From an uncultured Eubacteriales bacterium (GTDB taxonomy: Bacteria > Bacillota > Clostridia > Oscillospirales > Acutalibacteraceae), in contig ONPH01000056.1 in the NCBI GenBank assembly GCA_900319655.1, positions 1 to 8,405 of the forward strand: a stretch of DNA of 8,405 nt. Reading direction: 5' to 3'. Made by a program: the position numbers and the translations under genes. Below the pieces are notes generated by a model. That model was not told where the DNA came from. It worked only from the letters and a program-made list of their open reading frames with translations, and did no database searches. Position 1 is the first letter of the stretch; every line of letters begins with the position of its first letter. Below are positions 1 through 5,047 of the stretch, one piece after another.

Positions 1-399
1 TGAAACATATGTTGCCGTTCCGTCGGACAGCGTAACGCAAATCGTACCCGATAAGCTCAAATCAAAGTTGCGTACCTTTTTCAGATTGATAATCTCCGAG
101 TTGGAAATGCGCACAAAGCTATACTTATTGAGCTGTTCCTCAAGCTCATATAATCTTTGTCTAAGTATGTATTCTTTGCTGTTGACCGAAGCAAAAATCT
201 TACCGTCCTCTGCGTAAATTCTGATAATATCATCAGGCGATAAGATTTCCGCTAAATCGTTATAAAAGCCCGTAATCACCTCAGGTGTTTTTGATGAAAG
301 CATATTGAGTATGTCGTTGATTTCATCTGTTACCTTATCGGTAATGATAATCACCTTCGGCTCAATACAGTTGTCGTCAATTTTGATTTCTACCTGCAT
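1..399 (-). CDS. LytTR-family DNA-binding regulator, 3' end outside the window
   Basis: An open frame of 133 codons runs from ATG at 399 down to the left edge without a stop, so the C-terminus is missing. Stand-alone LytTR proteins of this type are usually close to 145-150 residues, so probably only a dozen or so are lost. The N-terminal 40 residues (MQVEIKIDDN...) are followed by a LytTR domain from about residue 45. It shows the typical strand pattern: IIRIYAEDGKIFAS (58-71), a YELEEQL helix (84-90), FVRISNSEIINL (95-106) and a final VTLSDGTATYVS strand. The start is set by AAGGAGG at 408-414, 8 nt upstream. LytTR domains bind DNA direct repeats as transcription factors. There is no receiver domain, so this is a one-domain regulator rather than a two-component response regulator. 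In related genomes such genes often precede a DUF3021 membrane protein; that would lie outside this window and cannot be seen. Confidence 0.88.
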   Translation of the reverse strand, partial: MQVEIKIDDNCIEPKVIIITDKVTDEINDILNMLSSKTPEVITGFYNDLAEILSPDDIIRIYAEDGKIFASVNSKEYILRQRLYELEEQLNKYSFVRISNSEIINLKKVRNFDLSLSGTICVTLSDGTATYVS

Positions 400-424
400 T
401 GTGGTTTCCTCCTTTTCTGACTAA

Positions 425-433
425 AGTATATCA
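425..433 (-). promoter_or_regulatory. Extended -10 promoter of the LytTR gene
   Basis: On the minus strand TGATATACT (433-425) is an extended -10 element (TG, one base, TATACT). It lies about 25 nt upstream of the LytTR ATG and just ahead of its ribosome binding site. The -35 position, around 448-453, reads TGGATT and is poor. A good extended -10 with a weak -35 fits a promoter that needs an activator. This is inferred from sequence only. Confidence 0.5.
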
Positions 434-463
434 CACGTAAGGAATCGAATCCACCGTTTTTCA

Positions 464-493
464 ATAAGTGGTCGATTTTTGAAGATAAGTGGT
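464..493 (-). promoter_or_regulatory. Putative LytTR operator: two 9-bp direct repeats, 21-bp period
   Basis: ACCACTTAT occurs twice on the minus strand, at 472-464 and 493-485. The copies are identical, in the same orientation, with starts 21 bp apart (12-bp spacer), so both face the same side of the helix. LytTR proteins characteristically bind pairs of about 9-bp direct repeats spaced by two helical turns. The repeats lie roughly 46 to 75 nt upstream of the expected start of the LytTR transcript, an activator position. Positive autoregulation is therefore the likely role, by inference. Confidence 0.6.
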
Positions 494-500
494 TATTGGT

Positions 501-545
501 AAAAAAAACAGAGCCGCCAAACAGGAGATGATCCCACTTGGCGGC
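501..545 (-). terminator. Rho-independent terminator, minus strand
   Basis: GCCGCCAA (513-520) and TTGGCGGC (538-545) form a perfect 8-bp GC-rich stem with a 17-nt loop. On the minus strand the stem is followed, after TCTG, by eight Ts (508-501). The direction is therefore leftward. No protein gene on the minus strand lies immediately to its right, so it most likely ends the small transcript started at 718-746. It also insulates the LytTR promoter from upstream transcription. Confidence 0.75.
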
Positions 546-597
546 GTTGATTATAATTCTATATTAGAAATTTATTCCCACTCGCTTAATTCATTTT

Positions 598-623
598 AAC
601 ACTAAGCATAATAGTTTAGTGTT
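598..623. repeat. 8-bp inverted repeat
   Basis: AACACTAA (598-605) and TTAGTGTT (616-623) form a perfect 8-bp stem with a 10-nt loop, inside the candidate small RNA. There is no T-run after it in either direction, so it is more likely an RNA structure than a terminator. Confidence 0.6.
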
Positions 624-682
624 CGCTTCTTTTGATACCATTATTACCGCTATTCTGCCTATTATTTTTGGCTTCAAACTAT

Positions 683-704
683 AACAGTATCAAAACAGTA
701 TCAA
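683..704. repeat. Tandem 11-bp direct repeat
   Basis: AACAGTATCAA occurs at 683-693 and again, immediately adjacent, at 694-704. A partial third copy (AACAGTACT) overlaps at 703-711. The period is about one helical turn. The repeats fall at roughly +8 to +28 of the transcript predicted from the promoter at 718-746. They could be an operator, part of the RNA fold, or arm-type sites of an integrase; the sequence does not decide. Confidence 0.7.
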
Positions 705-717
705 CAGTACTGCAATC

Positions 718-746
718 ATTATAGCAGAAAAGCACCGCAAAATCAA
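718..746 (-). promoter_or_regulatory. Strong minus-strand promoter with no gene behind it
   Basis: On the minus strand TTGATT (746-741) is followed after exactly 17 bp by a perfect TATAAT (723-718). The TG one base before it makes an extended -10 (TGCTATAAT). This is the best sigma-A type promoter I found in the window. It points left towards the terminator at 501-545, with no open reading frame of note between. Confidence 0.7.
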
Positions 747-873
747 CACTTTAAAGCGATAAATTATTTGTGATTATATATATTCTAATCTGAATCGAAA
801 AAGTGTCACGCTTTTCGGCTTCAAAAAGCACTATTTATGCGCCCTCTGAGGGACAAAACTCAACGATTAAGAT
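747..873. other. AT-rich spacer between orphan promoter and IS element
   Basis: No gene is visible. A GCTTTT / AAAAGC hairpin (810-815 with 824-829) and a short palindrome CCCTC-T-GAGGG (842-852) are present. Neither is followed by a T-run convincing enough to be called a terminator. Confidence 0.5.
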
Positions 874-891
874 AAGGTCACCTCTAAAAAT
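874..891 (+). repeat. Left terminal inverted repeat of the IS
   Basis: AAGGTCACCTCTAAAAAT. It differs from the right-end repeat only at positions 5 and 6 (TC against CA). Confidence 0.85.
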
Positions 892-917
892 ATCTCCCCA
901 AAAGCAAAGAAATATGG

Positions 918-923
918 TATAAT
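918..923 (+). promoter_or_regulatory. -10 box of the transposase promoter
   Basis: A perfect TATAAT lies 25 nt upstream of the TTG start of the transposase, inside the left end of the element. The -35 position (about 895-900, TCCCCA) is weak, as often seen for IS promoters that keep transposase low. Confidence 0.5.
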
Positions 924-948
924 AGAACCAACAAATAAGGTTGGTGAT

Positions 949-1908
949 TTGGATGCAGTTGAATCTATTTGCGTAGTAAATTGGGAGAACTTCCGTCCTG
1001 CGCTTGAAAAAGCGTTCCAAAGAGAGCGAAAGAGCAACGCGGGCAGACGTCCCTATGATGTAGTGATGATGTTTAAGGTTCTCGTTCTTCAACGGCTGTT
1101 TAATTTATCTGACGATCAAACGGAATACCAGATCAATGACCGTATGAGTTTTATGCGTTTTCTTGGACTGTCGCTTGGTGACAGAGTGCCGGATGCAAAG
1201 ACAATATGGTTGTTCCGTGAGAATCTGACCAGATCGGGTGTCATAGACCAGTTGTTTATCGACTATTGCAAAGAATTAGAAGAAAATGGGATTATCACAC
1301 GTACCGGAACGATCGTTGATGCGACATTCGTGGACGCGCCTAAACAGAGAAATACACGCGAAGAAAACAAAACGATCAAGTCCGGTGATATACCGGAAGA
1401 ATGGAAGGAAAACACCCCAAAAGCAAAGCATAAACTGGCACAGAAGGACACGGATGCTCGATGGACGAAGAAAAACAACGAAACCCACTACGGCTACAAG
1501 AACCATGCAAAGGTCGATGTTGATTCAAAGATCATAACAAATTACGCAGTAACAGATGCATCCGTTCATGACAGCCAAAGGTTTTCGAACTTCTTTACCG
1601 AAAAAGACAAGGTTGCGTATGCCGACAGCGCATATGTGGGTCAAGAGCTTCCTGAACATGTTGAAGCGCAGATTTGTGAGAAGGGCTACAGAAACCATCC
1701 GCTGACAGAGGAGCAAAAGCAAAACAACAGAAGAAAATCAAAAATCAGATGCCGCATTGAACATGTTTTTGGATTTATGACAGGCTCAATGCACGGTATC
1801 ACTTTGCGCACCATCGGAATAAAGCGCGCGAAGTTCAACATTGGATTAACAAACCTGATTTATAACATTTGCAGGTATTCCATCATCAGTCGTAAAAGCC
1901 TTGCATAG
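949..1908 (+). CDS. IS5-family transposase
   Basis: This 319-residue DDE transposase catalyses cut and strand transfer of the surrounding IS element. Residues 30-36 (NAGRRPY) and the following VMMFKVLVLQRLFNLSDD match the conserved N-terminal region of IS5 transposases. The catalytic triad is visible as D124 (IVDATFVDAP), D226 (AYADSAYVG) and E271 (RCRIEHVFG). The segment HYGYKNHAKVDVDSK (180-194) is the usual spacer motif between the two aspartates. The length equals the family norm (about 320), with no frameshift or internal stop, so it is probably functional. The start is TTG at 949: no ATG or GTG occurs in frame upstream or close downstream, and AAGG (937-940) is 8 nt before it. A weak start and weak -35 would both keep expression low. 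Confidence 0.9.
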   Translation: MDAVESICVVNWENFRPALEKAFQRERKSNAGRRPYDVVMMFKVLVLQRLFNLSDDQTEYQINDRMSFMRFLGLSLGDRVPDAKTIWLFRENLTRSGVIDQLFIDYCKELEENGIITRTGTIVDATFVDAPKQRNTREENKTIKSGDIPEEWKENTPKAKHKLAQKDTDARWTKKNNETHYGYKNHAKVDVDSKIITNYAVTDASVHDSQRFSNFFTEKDKVAYADSAYVGQELPEHVEAQICEKGYRNHPLTEEQKQNNRRKSKIRCRIEHVFGFMTGSMHGITLRTIGIKRAKFNIGLTNLIYNICRYSIISRKSLA

Positions 1909-2032
1909 GATAACTGCGCCCAAAATGGGCAAAAATCAGGTAAAAACAATATTGATAATGATATAAAAGGTTATATTTCTATATGTTTTTTCTGATTTGG
2001 AATTAAGAATGATATTAAGAAAAAGAAACTGG

Positions 2033-2050
2033 ATTTTTAGAGGTTGCCTT
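2033..2050 (-). repeat. Right terminal inverted repeat of the IS
   Basis: The reverse complement reads AAGGCAACCTCTAAAAAT, matching the left end at 16 of 18 positions. It defines the right boundary of the element. Confidence 0.85.
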
Positions 2051-2097
2051 TATACAAAATGTCATTTTATGACTATGCAATGGGTAAGAAACGGATA

Positions 2098-2124
2098 TTA
2101 ATTTCTATTGCTCAGCGCTATAAT
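2098..2124 (+). promoter_or_regulatory. Possible promoter of the scaffoldin-phosphatase operon
   Basis: A perfect TATAAT (2119-2124) lies 42 nt upstream of the scaffoldin ATG. The -35 is poor (TTAATT at 2098-2103, only 15 bp away). The whole of it lies outside the IS, whose right end is at 2050, so the operon probably keeps its own promoter. The insertion would have separated it from any regulatory site further upstream. Confidence 0.4.
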
Positions 2125-2151
2125 TAAATTAAGCCTTTTAGCAAAACTAAC

Positions 2152-2158
2152 AGGAGGG
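2152..2158 (+). promoter_or_regulatory. Ribosome binding site of the scaffoldin gene
   Basis: AGGAGGG, 8 nt before the ATG at 2167. It is a near-perfect match to the 16S rRNA end and fixes the start. Confidence 0.85.
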
Positions 2159-2166
2159 ATTAATCT

Positions 2167-5031
2167 ATGAAACACAAATCTATAAAGTCAATAAGCTTTA
2201 TTCTTGCACTTTTGCTTGTGATTCTCCAATGCGGAGTTCTTTCGGTAAATGCTGCAAGCTCATCAAAAGGCAAAACGGTTTACTTTAAACTTCCCGACGA
2301 ATGGAAGGGCAGAGTAGACGCAAACACAGGCGAGGAAATTCTCCCTGCAGCATATGTTGCAGGCGGCACCGACGGTCAGCACGTTCCGTGGGTAGGCGAG
2401 CATATGACTCTCGTTGACGAGGCAAACGACATATGGTCATATACAATTCCGGGTGACCAGACGTTAATTAACTTTAACACAGGTCAGCAGAGAGACTGGC
2501 AGACAGTTGACCTTGCAATTCCGGGTGGCGATATGATTTTCCTGATTGATAACGGTGCAGGTACAAAAACTGCAACAGGTCATTGGGAGCCGTACAATAC
2601 AGACGAGCCGAGAGTTGCAATCAGCACAGGTGTTTTCCAGTTTGTAGGCGAGGTTACAATCAACCTCTATTGCTATAACTGCGACAACGCTTATTACACC
2701 GTTGACGGCGGTGAGGCTGTTGCATTTGAAAACGGACAGGCTGTTACAATCGGCGGCGACACTGCTCCGTTATCATCAACAAATATCACTCTTACTGCTG
2801 TTAAGGGCGAAGAATCATATTCGTATGAATACACCTTTAACAAGAACAATTCACGCACGGTTTATGCAAAGAACAGCGCAGGCTGGGACGACGTATATGT
2901 TCACTACTGGGGCGGCGAGTCAACCTCCGTATGGCCGGGCGTTAAGATGAAGCGTTACGCAGATTCCGAGGACGTTTACTACTGCGAAATCCCGTCAAAA
3001 TCAACTAACTACAAATTCAACAACGGCGGCAAGGAAGGCGAGTCAGCAAGTGAACAGACAGTAAACCTTGCAACTCAGGATATTGTTGAGGGCGTTTCAG
3101 AGGTATATGTAATAAATCCTCTTGTTGAGGGTGAAAGCGCAAATTCGGGTGAATACGTTACTCTTGACAGAGCGCTGTCAGACGAGCCTGTAGAAGGTAT
3201 GCCGATTATTTCGGTCGAAAACTGCGCTCCTGCACTCGGCGAAGAATTTGCACTCAACGTAAATCTTCAGAATGTTCCGCAGGTAAGCGGTTACGTTATA
3301 AATCTTGCTTTTGACAAAAACGTAATTGCTCCCGTAAATGAAAGCACAGTTATTTCTTCAACACTCGGCGACGTTATTACAAATGTAAAATCAAACGGCG
3401 AGCTTACCTTGGTATGCTCAGGTGCAGACGCTGTTGATTATACAGAAGAATCCTTGCTTGTTTCAGTTCCGTTCAAGGTTACGGCAACAGAAACAAAGCA
3501 GATTAAGGTATCTGTTAAGGTTGCCGATATGTTCGCAGATGAAAATACAGAAGTGTCGTTCCCGTCATCAAACCTCGTTGCAGGCAAGATTACAGTCGGT
3601 GTTGACAAGTCTGTTTTAAAGGAAAAGCTTGATTATATAAACGGTCTTGACGAAAGCAAATTTACAGCAGTTACATATCAGAACGCTGTAACAGCGGCTA
3701 AAAATGCACAGGCTGTTTACGAGTCGGTAACTTCAACACAGGACGTTGTTGACGCTCAGGTTGAGCTTTTAACACAGGCAATCGACGCACTTGTTGAAAC
3801 ACAGGGCGACGGTAACTACTTCTACTTCAAGAACACCACAGGCTGGGACGAAGTTTACGCTTACTGGTGGGGAAGTGCCGAGGCTTGCCCTGCGTTCCCC
3901 GGAATCAAGGCAACACCCGTTGCAGGCAGAGAAGGCTACTACTGCGTAGAACTTCCCGAGGACGCAACAGGTCTTAACTTCAACAACGGTAAGGCAGGAA
4001 ACGAAGGCGGTCAGCAGACTGACAGCATTACAGGCGATAAGCTTACAATCGGAAATATCTTTATTCCTGACCCCGAAGATTACTACGAAAAGAACGGCGG
4101 TTTGCGTTTCAGAGGCGTATCCGAAAAATACGTTCCCAATATCTTCTATTTCAGAAACACCGTTGAATGGGAAACAGTATATGCTTATTGGTGGGGCGGT
4201 ACAGTTGCTTGTCCTGCATTCCCCGGAATACCCGCAACAAAGGTTGAGGGTACAACCAACCTCTATTCCGTTCAGCTTCCCGAGGACGCAACAGGTCTTA
4301 ACTTCAACAGCGGCAAGGCAGGAAACGAGGGTGGTCAGCAGACCGACAGCATTACCGGCGAAAAGCTCATCTTAGGTAATGTGTTTATACCCGACCCCGA
4401 CGATTACTACGAAAAGAACGGCGGCTTACGTTTCAGAGGCGTATCCGAGAAATACGTTCCCAACACAATCTACTTCAAGAATGTTATGAACTGGGATGAG
4501 GTTTATGCATACTGGTGGGGCAGCACAACAAGCGAATGTCTGCCGTTCCCCGGAATCAAGCCCAGAAAGCTTGCCGGAACAGACGACATTTACTATGTAA
4601 CCTTCCCCGAGGACGCAACAGGCTTTAACTTCAGCAACGGTAAGCCCGGCAGTGACGGCGGCGAGCAGACATCAAGCATCAGCAAATTTGAACGTGGCAA
4701 GATTCTGATTATCGACCCCGACAGCGCCTATGAGAAGAACGGAGGTATAAGATACGACGCATATTATGACATTCTTGAAAAATATACGACAGGTCTTGAC
4801 GTTCTTATCGGTGATGTAAATATGGACGGCGTAGTAAACGTTACAGACGTAACATTAATTCAGAAAGTTGCTGTTTCGGTATTGACTATTGATGATGTTC
4901 AGACTTTTGCGGCTGATGTAAACGGCGACGGTGAAATAAATGTTGTTGACTCTACATTAATTCAGAAGTACAGTGCTGAGCTTGAAACAGAGTCAAAAAC
5001 CGGAACATATGAAAAATACTTTGCAGCATAA
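2167..5031 (+). CDS. Secreted starch-binding adaptor scaffoldin (CBM26 modules, cohesin, dockerin)
   Basis: This 954-residue secreted protein has no catalytic domain. A signal peptide (hydrophobic 9-20, cleavage after VNA-29) is followed by a divergent carbohydrate-binding-like domain (36-143) and a chitobiase-C-terminal-like domain with a YYTVDGGEAVAF signature (148-226). Next is a CBM26-type module (230-335) with aromatic motif VYVHYWGG. A cohesin (346-478) follows: INLAFDKNVI matches the conserved Y/F-D-x-N-V-L strand, and MFADENTEVSF the late strand. Then come a FIVAR-like helical linker (480-545) and three tandem 108-residue CBM26 modules (551-658, 659-766, 767-873), each with VYAYWWG and FPGI. 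A type I dockerin (878-940) ends the protein. It has two complete calcium loops, D883-N885-D887-D894 and D917-N919-D921-D928, each followed by TLIQK. CBM26 binds starch; cohesin and dockerin mediate protein docking. The likely role is an adaptor that binds granules, hosts one dockerin protein and docks elsewhere. Amylosome membership is inferred. Confidence 0.88.
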   Translation: MKHKSIKSISFILALLLVILQCGVLSVNAASSSKGKTVYFKLPDEWKGRVDANTGEEILPAAYVAGGTDGQHVPWVGEHMTLVDEANDIWSYTIPGDQTLINFNTGQQRDWQTVDLAIPGGDMIFLIDNGAGTKTATGHWEPYNTDEPRVAISTGVFQFVGEVTINLYCYNCDNAYYTVDGGEAVAFENGQAVTIGGDTAPLSSTNITLTAVKGEESYSYEYTFNKNNSRTVYAKNSAGWDDVYVHYWGGESTSVWPGVKMKRYADSEDVYYCEIPSKSTNYKFNNGGKEGESASEQTVNLATQDIVEGVSEVYVINPLVEGESANSGEYVTLDRALSDEPVEGMPIISVENCAPALGEEFALNVNLQNVPQVSGYVINLAFDKNVIAPVNESTVISSTLGDVITNVKSNGELTLVCSGADAVDYTEESLLVSVPFKVTATETKQIKVSVKVADMFADENTEVSFPSSNLVAGKITVGVDKSVLKEKLDYINGLDESKFTAVTYQNAVTAAKNAQAVYESVTSTQDVVDAQVELLTQAIDALVETQGDGNYFYFKNTTGWDEVYAYWWGSAEACPAFPGIKATPVAGREGYYCVELPEDATGLNFNNGKAGNEGGQQTDSITGDKLTIGNIFIPDPEDYYEKNGGLRFRGVSEKYVPNIFYFRNTVEWETVYAYWWGGTVACPAFPGIPATKVEGTTNLYSVQLPEDATGLNFNSGKAGNEGGQQTDSITGEKLILGNVFIPDPDDYYEKNGGLRFRGVSEKYVPNTIYFKNVMNWDEVYAYWWGSTTSECLPFPGIKPRKLAGTDDIYYVTFPEDATGFNFSNGKPGSDGGEQTSSISKFERGKILIIDPDSAYEKNGGIRYDAYYDILEKYTTGLDVLIGDVNMDGVVNVTDVTLIQKVAVSVLTIDDVQTFAADVNGDGEINVVDSTLIQKYSAELETESKTGTYEKYFAA
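3202..3600 (+). other. Cohesin module inside the scaffoldin
   Basis: Residues 346-478 read as a single cohesin. IISVENCAPALGEEFALNV forms the first strands, VSGYVINLAFDKNVIAPV the conserved core, GELTLVCSGAD the central strand, LLVSVPFKVTA the next, and FADENTEVSFPSSNLVAGKITV the end. Cohesins bind dockerins in a calcium-dependent manner. Which dockerin this one accepts cannot be read from sequence; the two dockerins in this operon are obvious candidates. Confidence 0.75.
3817..4785 (+). repeat. Three tandem 324-bp CBM26-encoding repeats
   Basis: The units start at 3817, 4141 and 4465, with an exact period of 324 bp (108 codons). Units 1 and 2 are almost identical at DNA level over their second halves, from about 3957 and 4281 on. 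Their first halves and unit 3 have diverged. In unit 3 the conserved IPDP segment is replaced by a different stretch (SKFERGKILIIDPDSAYEKNGG). The pattern indicates serial duplication, with the pair 1-2 the most recent or homogenised by recombination. Confidence 0.85.
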
Positions 5032-5035
5032 AGAG

Positions 5036-5041
5036 AGGAGG
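5036..5041 (+). promoter_or_regulatory. Ribosome binding site of the phosphoesterase gene
   Basis: AGGAGG, 6 nt before ATG 5048 and within the 16-nt gap after the scaffoldin stop. It selects 5048 over the in-frame ATG at 4973, which lies inside the preceding gene and would bury the signal peptide 25 residues in. Confidence 0.85.
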
Positions 5042-5047
5042 AGTAAA

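Larger units (their letters stand above)
501..711 (-). ncRNA. Candidate small RNA of about 210 nt
   Basis: A very good minus-strand promoter (718-746) predicts a start near 711, and the first strong terminator downstream ends at about 501. The 211-nt interval has no convincing coding frame; the only short ATG frame (16 codons, MVSKEANTKLLCLVLK) lacks a ribosome binding site. The RNA could fold. UUUUGAUAC from the 5' repeats (695-687) pairs perfectly over 9 bp with GUAUCAAAA (638-630). A second repeat copy (704-698) matches 7 of those positions and could compete. There is also an 8-bp hairpin at 598-623 and the terminator hairpin. I do not recognise a known RNA family. It could instead be a scar of an integrated element (see the findings). 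Confidence 0.4.
874..2050 (+). mobile_element. Complete IS5-family insertion sequence, about 1.18 kb
   Basis: The element is bounded by inverted repeats matching at 16 of 18 positions: AAGGTCACCTCTAAAAAT at 874-891, and the complement of AAGGCAACCTCTAAAAAT at 2033-2050. They enclose a single full-length DDE transposase (949-1908). The total length fits the usual 1.1-1.3 kb of the family. A small hairpin GCCCA-AAA-TGGGC (1918-1930) follows the transposase stop. I see no clear target-site duplication: the flanking triplets are GAT on the left and TAT on the right. The insertion may be old, or the exact ends may be off by a base or two. It sits 116 bp upstream of the scaffoldin start codon. Confidence 0.88.

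Noticed and set aside
835..1092. An 85-codon minus-strand frame across the left end of the IS.
   Set aside because: It crosses the IS boundary and is antisense to the transposase, with no domain and no plausible start context.
871..2053. A target-site duplication flanking the IS element.
   Set aside because: Flanks compared at several possible element ends (for example GAT against TAT) do not match, so none is claimed.
2221..2240. A possible lipobox in the scaffoldin signal peptide (VILQC).
   Set aside because: Q before the cysteine does not fit the lipobox (G, A or S expected), and a good signal peptidase I site (VNA) follows.
3817..4785. Regularly spaced repeats that could suggest an array.
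   Set aside because: They are 324-bp in-frame protein modules, not short repeats with unique spacers; no CRISPR array is present in the window.
4973..5047. An in-frame ATG at 4973 would extend the phosphoesterase by 25 residues.
   Set aside because: It overlaps the scaffoldin gene, lacks a ribosome binding site and would put charged residues ahead of the signal peptide. ATG 5048 has AGGAGG 6 nt upstream.
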